A stretch of 64,000 bases of DNA from Pseudomonas sp. UFMG81 (GCF_015354575.1 NZ_JACAFQ010000019.1:24064-88063); one strand, 5' to 3'. Counted from the first letter of the stretch, positions 26,226 to 34,780 are shown. Program-made: numbers and translations. The notes: generated by a model not told the origin, from the letters alone.

Positions 26226-28592
26226 TCAGAAGTCGATGCTGGCGGACAGCTTGACGGTACGCGGCTCGCTGACGGTGGCATAGCCGTCGTTGAACACCCC
26301 GGCCCAGTAGGCGCGGTTCTCGACGTTCTCCAGGCTGGCGCGCAGGGTCACGTCCTTGCTCAGCACCTTGGTCGCGTAGCGTGCGCCGAGGTCGTAGCGG
26401 GTCCACTGCGGGATCTTCAACTGGTTGGCGCTGTCCAGGTACTGCGAGCTGCTGTGGATGCCCAGCGCGGTCAGGGTCAGGCCCTGCACCCAGGGCAGGT
26501 CCCACTCGGCACCGAGGTTGGCCGACCAGGCCGGCACGCCCCGGGCGGTATTGCCGTCCATGGCGCCGTTGGCGGTCTTGCTCAGCACGGCGCGGGTGTA
26601 GGTCACGCCACCGAGCAGGCGCACCTGCGGCGTGACCTCGCCGAACATCGTCCATTCCACACCCCGGTTGCGCTGCTCGCCGTCATCGTTGTACCGGTTG
26701 CTGGCCTTGTCGTAGATCATGCTCGGCTTTTCGATCTGGAACAGCGCCAGGGTGTGGGTGAAGTCGCCCAGGTCCCATTTCACCCCGGCCTCCATCTGCT
26801 TGGCGACGTAGGGGGCGAACTGCTCGTTGTAGTTGGCCGCCTTCACATCGGTGACCATGCCACCCTGGGTCAGGCCTTCGATGTAGTTGGCGTACAGCGA
26901 CACCGGTGCCTCCCAGGGCTTGAGCACGATACCCAGGGCCGGGGTCAGCTTGCGCTCGTCGTACGACGGCTCGCTCATCTTCTGCCGCACGCGCTGGGCG
27001 CGCACGCCGAGGGTGAGCAGCACGCGGTCATCGACGAAGCCCAGGGTGTCGGCCACGGCAAAGCTCGACAGCGTGTTGTCGCCGGTCTTGTCGTTGCTGC
27101 CGTGGTCACCGGCGATGATCGGCTTGCCGGGGTGGTAGATGTTGGTCTTGTACTTGCGGCCTGTAACCGTCGGCGCCCGGCCGATGTCCTGGTGCAGCAG
27201 CGTGGTGCTGAGCACCAGCTGGTGGCTGACCGGCCCGGTCATGAAGTCGCCACGCAGGCCCGCCTCGGTGGACAGGCTGTGGGTGTAGCCGGCCTGGTTG
27301 TAGGTCTCGCCGGTGGCGGTGCCATCGGCCTTGTTCACCACCACCCGGGTGCCGTTGAGGAAACCGTCGTAGCGGGTGCGCGCGCCGCCGACACTGGCGA
27401 ACGCGCTCCAGTGATCGTCCAGCTGGTACTCGCCGCGCAGTATCACCGCCTTGCTGACCTGCTTGGCATCAATGCCTTCGAGGATATTGGTGTCTGGCTT
27501 GGGCGCCTGGGTGACATGGCCGAGCGCGCTGAAGCCGGCCATCATCGGGCTGCCGTTGTCGAGCTTCTCGTGGCTTTCGTAGGCGTCCAGTGCGAGTTTG
27601 AAGTCGTCACCCCGGTAGTCCAGCGCCAGCGAGGCCAGTGTGCGGTCCTTGGACTGCTCGTCGACGCCGGTGTCGCCGCTGCCGTACACGCCGTTGAAGC
27701 GGATACCGAAGCGGCCGTCGGCGAAACGCCGACCGACATCGAGGTGTTCGGCCACATAGCCATCGGACACGTAGCTGGTGGTCAGGCGGGTCAGCGGCGC
27801 ATCCCCGGCCCGCTTGGGCACCAGGTTGACCACCCCGCCCACGCCACCGTTGGGCGCCATGCCGGTCAGCAACGCACCAGGGCCCTTGAGCACTTCGACC
27901 CGTTCCAGAAACTCGGTGGGTACGTGGCCGTCGGGGGCCAGGCCGTAGAGCCCGTTCATCGCCAGCTCCGTGGAGTCGAGGGCATAGCCACGGATCATGA
28001 AGTTCTCGTAGGCATGGCCCTCGCCAGTGCTGAAGCGAATCGACGGGTCGTTGCGCAGCACCGCGCCAACGGTGCCGCTCTGCTGGTTCTCGATGGTTTG
28101 CGCGGTGTAGGCGGTGACGCTGAACGGCGTGTCCATGATGTCGCGGTTGCCCAGCATGCCGATGCGCGCACCACGGGCCACCTGGCCGCCGCTGTAGGCC
28201 TCGGGCAGGTCGCTATTGAAGGCACTGGCATTGACCGTGGTCGCGCCCAGCGTCAGCGCCCCCTCCTCGGCGCTACCGCGCAGGATGATCACGCCGTTCT
28301 CTTCCACCGCCACCAGGTCGCTGCCCGCGAGCAGTTGGCGCAGGGCCTGCATCACCGTGTAGCGCCCGTGCAGGGCCGGGGCATGGCGGCCGGCGAGCAA
28401 GCGGCTGTCGGCGGCGATGGCCACGCCGGACTCATGGGCCAGCGCGTGCACCGTGGTTTCCAGCGGCTGGCTCGGCAGGTCGAGGGCCAGCGGCTGGCTG
28501 TCGGCCATTGCCAGGCCAGTCGACAGCAGGCCGGCACATGCCAGGGCCAAGCGCCGCAGGGTGCCGGGGAAGCGGGTGGAGGGAAGCGACAT
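26226..28592 (-). CDS. TonB-dependent siderophore receptor with N-terminal signalling domain
   Basis: Outer-membrane receptor of 788 residues for a ferric siderophore. Seen: signal peptide (about 1-30, FPGTLRRLALACAGLLSTGLAMA), an STN/secretin-like signalling domain (about 35-110) that talks to FecR, a plug domain (about 130-250) with MIRGYALDSTELAMNG and the plug motif VEVLKGPGALLTGM, then a 22-strand barrel ending VSEPRTVKLSASIDF. This arrangement marks a cell-surface-signalling receptor of the FecA/FpvA kind. The ligand is not readable; the neighbouring esterase hints at a catecholate such as enterobactin. Confidence 0.93.
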   Translation of the reverse strand: MSLPSTRFPGTLRRLALACAGLLSTGLAMADSQPLALDLPSQPLETTVHALAHESGVAIAADSRLLAGRHAPALHGRYTVMQALRQLLAGSDLVAVEENGVIILRGSAEEGALTLGATTVNASAFNSDLPEAYSGGQVARGARIGMLGNRDIMDTPFSVTAYTAQTIENQQSGTVGAVLRNDPSIRFSTGEGHAYENFMIRGYALDSTELAMNGLYGLAPDGHVPTEFLERVEVLKGPGALLTGMAPNGGVGGVVNLVPKRAGDAPLTRLTTSYVSDGYVAEHLDVGRRFADGRFGIRFNGVYGSGDTGVDEQSKDRTLASLALDYRGDDFKLALDAYESHEKLDNGSPMMAGFSALGHVTQAPKPDTNILEGIDAKQVSKAVILRGEYQLDDHWSAFASVGGARTRYDGFLNGTRVVVNKADGTATGETYNQAGYTHSLSTEAGLRGDFMTGPVSHQLVLSTTLLHQDIGRAPTVTGRKYKTNIYHPGKPIIAGDHGSNDKTGDNTLSSFAVADTLGFVDDRVLLTLGVRAQRVRQKMSEPSYDERKLTPALGIVLKPWEAPVSLYANYIEGLTQGGMVTDVKAANYNEQFAPYVAKQMEAGVKWDLGDFTHTLALFQIEKPSMIYDKASNRYNDDGEQRNRGVEWTMFGEVTPQVRLLGGVTYTRAVLSKTANGAMDGNTARGVPAWSANLGAEWDLPWVQGLTLTALGIHSSSQYLDSANQLKIPQWTRYDLGARYATKVLSKDVTLRASLENVENRAYWAGVFNDGYATVSEPRTVKLSASIDF

Positions 28593-28673
28593 GATCTGTC
28601 CTTGCAGAAGGTGGGTTCACAGCTGATGACGCGGCACCTTCGCTTTACCCCTCAAAGAAATTCCCGGGCGGTT

Positions 28674-29636
28674 TCAGCGCCGTACGATCAGGCGCTGCCC
28701 GCCCTGTTCCACGATGCTGACGGGCAGGATGCGTGGCAGGGCTTCCAGCAGCACCTCGGGCCGGTCACTGGGGAAACTGCCGGTCAGGCGCAAGTCGGCT
28801 GCCCCCGGGTCGAGGTCGAGCGGCCTGGCCACATAGGCGTTGAGTTCGCCGATCACCTCTGCCAGTGGCTGGTCGGTGAACGACCACCAGCCCCGCTGCC
28901 AGTGCGCTGGGTCCGGGCCGAACTGGCCGCCGGCGCGCAGGGTGCCAAGGCGGCCCTGTTCATCGAGGCAGACGCGCTCACCGGCTTGCAGGATCTGCTC
29001 GCCACCGCGCAGGTCGCGCACTTGCACTCGCCCGCGAGCGACCGCCACCTGCACCCGGCCGCCCCGGTCGCTGACACTGAAGGCGGTGCCCAGTACCTGC
29101 ACCAGGCCCAGGCGAGTGCTGACCTGGAAGGGGCGCCACCGTTCGTGGGCGACATCGAAGAAGGCATTGCCGTGCAGCAGCAGGACCTGCCGCTCGCCGT
29201 GGTCGAAGTTGACCCGCAGGTTGCTCTCGGCCGCCACCAGCACCTGGCTGCCGTCGGGCAGCGCCAATGTGCGAGGCGTTTGGGCGTGGGCGGTCTGTAC
29301 GTCCTGCCGGTACGGCGCGGTACGCTTGAACATCCAGCCCAGCCAGCCGCCAGCGGCGAGCAGCACTGCCATAGCACTCCCTTGGCGCAGCAGCCGGCGA
29401 CGGCTTGGGTCGCAGGCCTGCGGCTGAATCGCGCCGCGCAGTTGCGGCGCCAGGCGGTGGACCATCTGCCAGCGCTGCTCGGCTTCCTGCCAGGCACACT
29501 CATGTTCCACGCTCTTGCCGCGCCACTGCCGGGCCTGACCATCGACCTTGCGCACGCGCTCAGGGTCATCCCCCTGCAACCCCGCCAGGTACGCCAAGGC
29601 CTGCTGCACCTTGCGCGGCGATGCCGGCTCAATCAT
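28674..29636 (-). CDS. FecR-family anti-sigma / sigma regulator
   Basis: Inner-membrane regulator of 320 residues linking the receptor's signalling domain to the ECF sigma factor. Seen: a DUF4880-type cytoplasmic N-terminus (about 1-85, with WRGKSVEHECAWQEAEQRW), one membrane helix (about 90-108, AMAVLLAAGGWLGWMF), then the periplasmic FecR domain with TLALPDGSQVLVAAESNLRV and later STRLGLVQVLGTAFSVSD. It overlaps the sigma-factor gene by 8 bp. Arrangement fecI-fecR-receptor is standard. Confidence 0.92.
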   Translation of the reverse strand: MIEPASPRKVQQALAYLAGLQGDDPERVRKVDGQARQWRGKSVEHECAWQEAEQRWQMVHRLAPQLRGAIQPQACDPSRRRLLRQGSAMAVLLAAGGWLGWMFKRTAPYRQDVQTAHAQTPRTLALPDGSQVLVAAESNLRVNFDHGERQVLLLHGNAFFDVAHERWRPFQVSTRLGLVQVLGTAFSVSDRGGRVQVAVARGRVQVRDLRGGEQILQAGERVCLDEQGRLGTLRAGGQFGPDPAHWQRGWWSFTDQPLAEVIGELNAYVARPLDLDPGAADLRLTGSFPSDRPEVLLEALPRILPVSIVEQGGQRLIVRR

Positions 29637-30165
29637 GGCCTGCCGCCAATCTCAGTTCGGAGAGGTCGAACACCGCCCGGGCGATGTGCAGCTCCACCGC
29701 CTTTGCCGACAGCCCCAGCGCCGCGCACACTTCGCGATGGCTATGGCCATGCAGGCGCACGCGGACGAACACTTCGCGGCGCAGCCTGGGCATGCGCTCG
29801 ATCCGGGCGATCAGTTGCTGCAACTGCTCGCGGGCGATGATGATGTCTTCCACGCTGGGGCTCAGCGGCTCGGCGCGTAGCAGCCAGTCCTCCAGTGCCG
29901 CCAGCTCGGTACTGCGCCGCCGGTACTGGTCGATGCACAGGTTGCGCGCGGCCTGGAACAGCAAGGCGCGGGCATTGATCACCGGTGCGTTGAGTGCATG
30001 GGCATACGCCTGGGCGAAACTGGACTGGGCAATGTCGGCGGCGTCGTCTGGGTTGCGCAAGCGCCCGCAGAGGTATCGGCGCAGGTCGCTGTAATGCGCC
30101 AGCAGGTCGTCGACCACCGCCGCCAGCGGCGGTTGGGTGATCCAGGGCGTGGATAGGGAGGTCAT
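29629..30165 (-). CDS. ECF sigma factor, FecI type
   Basis: RNA polymerase sigma factor of 178 residues for iron-starvation genes. Seen: sigma region 2 (about 15-80, with HYSDLRRYLCGRLRNPDDAADIAQSSFAQAY and RNLCIDQYRRR) and region 4 (about 115-165, MPRLRREVFVRVRLHGHSHREVCAALGLS, then KAVELHIARAV as recognition helix). It should direct transcription of the receptor operon when FecR is released by the receptor. The ATG at 30165 has no strong ribosome site; the candidate Fur site at 30191-30213 is just upstream. Confidence 0.9.
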   Translation of the reverse strand: MTSLSTPWITQPPLAAVVDDLLAHYSDLRRYLCGRLRNPDDAADIAQSSFAQAYAHALNAPVINARALLFQAARNLCIDQYRRRSTELAALEDWLLRAEPLSPSVEDIIIAREQLQQLIARIERMPRLRREVFVRVRLHGHSHREVCAALGLSAKAVELHIARAVFDLSELRLAAGHD

Positions 30166-30190
30166 TGCGAATGGCTGTGCAGGAATCGCT

Positions 30191-30213
30191 TAATAGGAAT
30201 TCCTATCATTCTC
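30191..30213 (-). promoter_or_regulatory. Candidate Fur box before the ECF sigma gene
   Basis: Contains the perfect palindrome ATAGGAATTCCTAT (30193-30206), and read on the lower strand GAATGATAGGAATTCC matches part of the Fur consensus (GATAATGATAATCATTATC). It is 26 bp upstream of the sigma-factor start, the expected place for iron repression. Match is partial. Confidence 0.45.
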
Positions 30214-30273
30214 ACACATGTCATTCGGCCATCGCCAGCTTCATCTGGGGCTGCTGGGCAGCCCCCTCTGCAC

Positions 30274-31344
30274 TCAATAGCCGAGCTTGCCCAACAGCGT
30301 GGCCTCGCTGCCCTGCACCGTACGCCCGTAGAAGCGCATCAACTCACCGGCGCGGTTGGTGAAGATGCCGTCCACGCCGGCGGCCATGGCTTTGTTGAAG
30401 TCCACCGCGTCATCGAGGGTATAGACGTGCACCAGCAACCCGCGGTCGTGGGTGGCCTGGTTCATCCACGGCTGGATCAAGTCCGAATAGCTCTGCTCGC
30501 CCAAGTTGCTGCGCACCGCCGAGGGCCCGGTGCCGATGGCACCGCCTTGCTTGGCGTAGTCCAGCCAGCGTTCGAACTCGGCGCGGTCCTTGGGGTGCTG
30601 GCGGGCATAGAAGGCCGACTTGTCACGTTCACCCGACTCAACGAAGGTTTGCCCCGAGGCCGGTTCGATGCTGCCCTTGGCCACCCACAGCAGGAGGATC
30701 TTCGGCACCTTGGGCATGGCCTCGTGCAGCAGCTGGAGGCTGTTGCGGTCGAAGGTCTGCAACACCACCTTGCCCGGTTTGTCGAGCCAACCACGGGCTT
30801 CGAGGCGTTGTTTGAGGTCCTTCTCGATGCCGGGGAACTGGGCGGGTTCCTTGGTCTCGATGTACAGGCCGGGGTGGCGTTGCGGGTCACCCTCGGCAAT
30901 GTCGATCACTTCGTCGAGGGTGAGGATGCGCTGCCCGACAAAAGCGTTGCGGGCCCGTTCGGGGTAGGCCTTGTTGAACCAGCTGCCGGCATCCAGGGAC
31001 TTGAGCTCGGCCAGGGTGAAGGCACTGACCGGGCTGTTCTTGCGCTCGGGGAAGCGCTCGGCGACATCACTGGTGCGCCCCAGCACATCGTCGTGAACCA
31101 CCACCAGGGCACCGTCGCGGGTACGCTGCAGGTCCATCTCCAGGTAGTCGGCCCCCAGCTCGCGGGCCAGCAGGTAGGCTGCGGTAGTGGATTCGGGGGC
31201 GTCGAACGAAGCACCGCGGTGGGCGATTACCGCCGGGTATGCAATACCCTGGGCGGCGGCAAGCTGGCTGCCATCAGCGGCATGGGCGCCGGTAGTGGCC
31301 AGCAAGGTGGCCAGGGCGAAGGCCTGGAACTGAGGCTTGTACAT
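30274..31344 (-). CDS. glpQ: Glycerophosphodiester phosphodiesterase, periplasmic
   Basis: Hydrolyses glycerophosphodiesters to glycerol-3-phosphate and an alcohol. The 356-residue protein has a signal peptide (about 1-22, FALATLLATTGAHAA) and a GDPD TIM-barrel with the signature VIAHRGASFDAPESTTAAYL, YLEMDLQRTRDGALVVVHDD (HRG, ExD and HD catalytic and metal ligands, about 40-100). Size is that of periplasmic GlpQ rather than cytoplasmic UgpQ. It appears monocistronic, upstream of the fecI region in the same orientation, with an intervening Fur-like site. Confidence 0.92.
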   Translation of the reverse strand: MYKPQFQAFALATLLATTGAHAADGSQLAAAQGIAYPAVIAHRGASFDAPESTTAAYLLARELGADYLEMDLQRTRDGALVVVHDDVLGRTSDVAERFPERKNSPVSAFTLAELKSLDAGSWFNKAYPERARNAFVGQRILTLDEVIDIAEGDPQRHPGLYIETKEPAQFPGIEKDLKQRLEARGWLDKPGKVVLQTFDRNSLQLLHEAMPKVPKILLLWVAKGSIEPASGQTFVESGERDKSAFYARQHPKDRAEFERWLDYAKQGGAIGTGPSAVRSNLGEQSYSDLIQPWMNQATHDRGLLVHVYTLDDAVDFNKAMAAGVDGIFTNRAGELMRFYGRTVQGSEATLLGKLGY

Positions 31345-31452
31345 GCAGGGGAATCCTTTTCAATCCAATACGGTCCGTGGGCGGCGAGCCTCTCACACTT
31401 TGCATGACATGCTAAAGTCCTCGCGTTTTGAGCCACGCCCATCGGACCCACC

Positions 31453-32451
31453 ATGCCCGCACTCGACGTCCACCTGCCCGCCTGGGCCGACCTCAACCAG
31501 CGCCACCCCTGCCCCGCCCTGCTGCTGGGCAATGGCGCCAGCCGCGCGCTGTGGAAGCCATTCGGTTACTTCTCGCTGTACGAAGAGGCCCAGCGCGCCG
31601 GGCGCAAGAAAGGCCTGGCGGTCAGCGACCAGGCGCTGTTCAAGTCGCTGGGCACGGAACTGTTCGAGCCGGTGTTGAGCACCCTCAACCACACGGTGCG
31701 CGCCAACGCCGCGCTGGCCATCAGCTCCACCGCGCCGCTGAACCGCTACTACTCGATCAAGGAAGCGCTGATCCATGCCGTGCGCACCGTGCACCTGCCC
31801 TGGGCGTTGATGCCGGCGAGCACCCTGGCGACGATCAACCAGGCGTTGCGCGGCTATCGCAGCGTCTACACCAGCAATTACGACCTGATCCTGCCCTGGG
31901 CCATGCAGCATGCGCCGCAGGGCTTTGCCGCGCTGTTCGACGAGCAGGGCTTCTTCGATGTGCGCCGCACCCGCGCAAAAGGAACACGGGTGATACACCT
32001 GCATGGCGGCCTGCATCTGCTCAAGCTGCCGGACGGATCAACCCGCCAGCGCAGCGCCGAAAGCGCCGAACTGCTCGACGGCGTCGCGGTGAATATCCCC
32101 GGCGAGGTGCCGCTGTTCATCAACGAAGACCGCAGCGATGAGAAACTGCGCGCCATCCGCCACTCGGACTACCTCGGCTGGTGCCTGGGGCAGTTGGCCG
32201 CTGAACGTGATGGGCTTTGCCTGTTCGGCCAACACCTGGACGCCAGCGACCAGCACCTGGTCGAGGCCATCCGCCAGGCGCGCCCGAAACACCTGGCGAT
32301 TGCCATCCGCCCCTTGAGCGAGGCGTCGATCGTCAATCAGAAGCAGCACTTCACCGAGCGGTTCGCCGGCCTGGACGGGGTGCCACTGCACTTCTTCAAC
32401 GCGCAAAGCCATCCGCTGGGGCAGGTCGAACTGATGATCAGCGCGCGGTAA
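31453..32451 (+). CDS. SIR2-like protein of the DUF4917 family
   Basis: Cytoplasmic 332-residue protein with SIR2-type nucleotide-binding motifs: LLLGNGASRALW near residue 19 (the GxGxS/GNGxS loop), YTSNYD near 138 (TxNYD), IHLHGGLHLL near 180 (LHG), and LFGQHLDASDQHL near 256 (GxSLxxxD-like). These motifs match DUF4917 proteins, which are SIR2-like. SIR2-like proteins include NAD-hydrolysing effectors in anti-phage systems, but also others, so an NADase or defence role is an inference. It is convergent with the toxin-antitoxin-like pair at 32468-33383. No partner effector is obvious next door. Confidence 0.7.
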   Translation: MPALDVHLPAWADLNQRHPCPALLLGNGASRALWKPFGYFSLYEEAQRAGRKKGLAVSDQALFKSLGTELFEPVLSTLNHTVRANAALAISSTAPLNRYYSIKEALIHAVRTVHLPWALMPASTLATINQALRGYRSVYTSNYDLILPWAMQHAPQGFAALFDEQGFFDVRRTRAKGTRVIHLHGGLHLLKLPDGSTRQRSAESAELLDGVAVNIPGEVPLFINEDRSDEKLRAIRHSDYLGWCLGQLAAERDGLCLFGQHLDASDQHLVEAIRQARPKHLAIAIRPLSEASIVNQKQHFTERFAGLDGVPLHFFNAQSHPLGQVELMISAR

Positions 32452-32467
32452 GCGCGCTGATGTTTGC

Positions 32468-32968
32468 TCAGGCTTCCTGGCCGCCGTACACCCGCTCGTG
32501 GGCCGTACTGACATTCACCCGCATGGCCGCGAGCGCCAGCTCCAGTATGTCCTGGGCCACGGCATAGGTCCCCCGCATCTGCATCCAGGCGAGGATGTCC
32601 GCCAAGTGCCAGAGCGAGGTGGTGCCTTCGTGGATGGGCGTTGGAAAGCTGTGCGAATGGGTGAGCATGAGCTTGCGCATGTTCTGCCGGGTCACGCCCA
32701 TCAGTTGCGCGACATCGGTCAGGCCGACCAGGTCGGGGCTGGCTTCGATCAAGCGGGCATGCGGCACCACGCGCTGAACATCCGCCAGGGCGCTGTGCAT
32801 GGCGTCCCTGGCGCTTTCGCCTTGCCGGGCGAAAGCCAGGGCCAGGCGGCCCGGCTGGCCGATGCCGACCAGTGCATCATCGCAGCCGGCCGCGCCCAGG
32901 CGCTCGACCAACGCGTCGATATCCTCGTCGCCGGTCAGTTGGTATTTGAGGGTGAATTGGTATTCCAT
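32468..32968 (-). CDS. HTH protein, putative antitoxin/regulator partner of a HicA-like gene
   Basis: A 166-residue protein: a beta-rich N-terminal domain (MEYQFTLKYQLTG...VGIGQPGRLALAFAR, about 1-65) then a MerR/excisionase-like helix-turn-helix (LVGLTDVAQLMGVTRQNMRKLM, about 100-121) followed by FPTPIHEGTTSLWHLADILAWM. This HTH style binds DNA. Start: GTG at 32971 and ATG at 32968 are both spaced from GGAG; ATG is listed. In the reconstructed ancestral sequence the HicA-like gene's TGA overlaps this ATG (TGATG), so the two form one operon. I infer a toxin-antitoxin or two-gene regulatory unit, not shown. Confidence 0.75.
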   Translation of the reverse strand: MEYQFTLKYQLTGDEDIDALVERLGAAGCDDALVGIGQPGRLALAFARQGESARDAMHSALADVQRVVPHARLIEASPDLVGLTDVAQLMGVTRQNMRKLMLTHSHSFPTPIHEGTTSLWHLADILAWMQMRGTYAVAQDILELALAAMRVNVSTAHERVYGGQEA

Positions 32969-33383
32969 CACTGCTGCTCCACATGCGGGTGGTTGCTGCC
33001 GCGGTTCGAGGTGCAGTTGTCCACTACGCGGCGCAATTGACGGGCAAAGGTGCCTGGATTCTTAGGCTTTGTACGAAAAGTGCCTGCGCGACGATCATGC
33101 TGCGTTGAAAACAGGCTCGGAATGCTCATTTACAGCCAGTAAACTCCGCTTCCTCGCCTGTTTTCGCCTTGCCTGATCGCCGCTCGGCGACTTTTCGTAC
33201 AAGCCTAGGTGTGCTCCACACACTGGTGATGCAGAACTCGCCACAGCGGCATTCACGATCATTAAGGGGACAGTAGATCCGCCCCCAGCAATGCCCGCCC
33301 CCTACCGTGATCCTCCAGCCCTGCGCCTCGGCGTATCTCAGGGTCTGCTCGACTTCCTTGCTTGGATGGGTAGGACGGGACAT
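32968..33383 (-). pseudogene. HicA-like small protein gene interrupted by a MITE
   Basis: From the ATG at 33383 (TGGAG upstream) the frame encodes MSRPTHPSKEVEQTLRYAEA... with GGGHCWGRIYCPLNDRECRCG and CITSVWSTP, a HicA-like small protein. After 59 codons the 141-bp MITE at 33065-33205 interrupts it; the current frame then reads 26 element-derived residues and stops at 33126. Taking out the element and one TA copy (143 nt) joins ...STP to KNPGTFARQLRRVVDN, and the frame closes at a TGA that overlaps the ATG of the HTH gene. The restored product has 90 residues. So the present gene is broken, probably without function, though the truncated protein may still be made. Confidence 0.85.
33065..33205. 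mobile_element. 141-bp MITE with TA target duplication
   Basis: Terminal inverted repeats GGCTTTGTACGAAAAGT (left) and GGCTTGTACGAAAAGT (right, lower strand), with TA immediately outside both ends (33063-33064 and 33206-33207). Interior inverted repeats GAAAACAGGC/GCCTGTTTTC (33107-33116, 33156-33165) let the whole piece fold into a hairpin. It encodes no transposase. Removing it plus one TA restores an in-frame gene, direct evidence of insertion. The TA duplication suggests an IS630/Tc1-mariner-type source, not proven. Confidence 0.9.
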
Positions 33384-33559
33384 CGAGTGCGCTCCAGTAT
33401 GGTCATGGGAATATCGGTTGTCGAGTGACAACCAGAAGACGCCGACGAACGTCTTCCCCAAACCAGCCTAGGCAGGCTGGAAGCGCTTTTTCGCGCATGG
33501 CGACTCTTCCGGAAGAGTCCCATCGCAACTGCAGAACATTCCGCTACCCGCTCGTCCAA

Positions 33560-34780
33560 TCAGCCAGCGATCAGCCCATCCGCCTGCAACAGGCTCTCCA
33601 GGCAGTGCTCCTGAACCCCGTAGAACGCCTTGAGCTCGGCGATCTTCTGCAGCAGCGCAGCGTTGTCCTGTGGCTGCCGGCGTTTCACCGCAAGGATCAT
33701 CTTGTTCTTGTTGGTGTGCTCCAACGAGATGAACTCGAATACCTTGGTCTCATAGCCACAGGCCTCGAGATACAACGCGCGCAGGCTGTCGGTGAGCATC
33801 TCGGCCTGCTGCCCCAGGTGCAGCCCGTACTGCAGCATTGGCTGCAGCAGGCCCGGGCTGTGCAGTTGCGGGCGGATCTGCTTGTGGCAGCACGGCGAGC
33901 ACATGATGATCGCCGCGTTGCAGCGGATGCCGGTGTGGATGGCATAGTCGGTGGCGATGTCGCAGGCATGCAGGGCGATCATCACTTCGATGGCCTCCGG
34001 CACCACGCTGCGCACGTCGCCGCACTCGAACACCAGGCCCGGATGCTCCAGGCGCGCGGCGGCGCCGTTGCACAGTTCGACCATGTCCGGGCGCAGTTCC
34101 ACGCCGGTGACCTGCGCTTCGCGCCCCAAGGTGTTGCGCAGGTAGTCATGCATGGCGAAGGTCAGGTAGCCCTTGCCGGAACCGAAGTCGGCCACCCGCA
34201 ACAGCTGATCGGCCGCCACCGGTGCACCGGCCAAGGCATGGTCGAAGACTTCGATGAATTTGTTGATCTGCTTCCACTTGCGCGACATCGAGGGGATCAG
34301 CGCACCCTGTGCATCGGTCACCCCCAGATCGCGCAGGAAAGGCCGCGACAGTTCCAGGTAGCGCTTCTTCTCCCGGTCATGCCCGGCCGGCGCCGCTTCG
34401 CGCTTGGCCGGCTGGGCCAGGTGGCGGCGCAGCATCGGCTTGCCTTTCTTGCTGAACTCCAGCTGCACTTCGCCCGCGCCCGTGTACAGGTGGGCGTTGC
34501 GAAAGCTCTCGGGCAACAGTTCGGCAACCAACGCCTGTGCTTGGTCCAGCGGCAGGTTGCGCGTGAGGTCGCGGGTCTGGTGGCGGTACACCAGTTGCAG
34601 GCAGGTTTCGCCCTTGAGCTGCACCGGTTTGGCGATGATCCGTTGCAGGCTCTGGTCGGCGCCGACATGGCGAGCCAGCACCAGTTTGCCCAGGCTGCCA
34701 TCGGCCAGGGCATCGGCCAGCAGGCTCAGGAACTGGGCGCGCGCATCCGGCGCGGTACTTGCGTTTGTTGAGGAAGACAT
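33560..34780 (-). CDS. SAM-dependent methyltransferase, class I
   Basis: Cytoplasmic protein of 406 residues with a Rossmann methyltransferase domain in its second half: motif I VADFGSGKGYLTFAMHDYL (about 195-213), VTGVELRPDMVELCN as the acidic loop, then VIALHACDIATDYAI-type and IMCSPCCHKQIRP with two Cys (about 290-305). The N-terminal half (about 1-150) lacks a familiar motif. It resembles the Methyltransf_32-type proteins; substrate unknown, RNA or small molecule possible. The start at 34780 is set by the MSSSTNAS N-terminus; the longer frame upstream is Arg-rich and unlikely. Confidence 0.8.
   Translation of the reverse strand: MSSSTNASTAPDARAQFLSLLADALADGSLGKLVLARHVGADQSLQRIIAKPVQLKGETCLQLVYRHQTRDLTRNLPLDQAQALVAELLPESFRNAHLYTGAGEVQLEFSKKGKPMLRRHLAQPAKREAAPAGHDREKKRYLELSRPFLRDLGVTDAQGALIPSMSRKWKQINKFIEVFDHALAGAPVAADQLLRVADFGSGKGYLTFAMHDYLRNTLGREAQVTGVELRPDMVELCNGAAARLEHPGLVFECGDVRSVVPEAIEVMIALHACDIATDYAIHTGIRCNAAIIMCSPCCHKQIRPQLHSPGLLQPMLQYGLHLGQQAEMLTDSLRALYLEACGYETKVFEFISLEHTNKNKMILAVKRRQPQDNAALLQKIAELKAFYGVQEHCLESLLQADGLIAG

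Noticed and set aside
26007..29840. A 1277-residue open frame on the plus strand across the iron cassette
   Set aside because: Antisense of fecR, receptor and esterase genes; no motifs, no ribosome site.
33126..33205. The 26 residues after STP as a native C-terminus of the HicA-like protein
   Set aside because: They are read from the MITE; the continuation KNPGTFARQLRRVV is found on the other side of the element.
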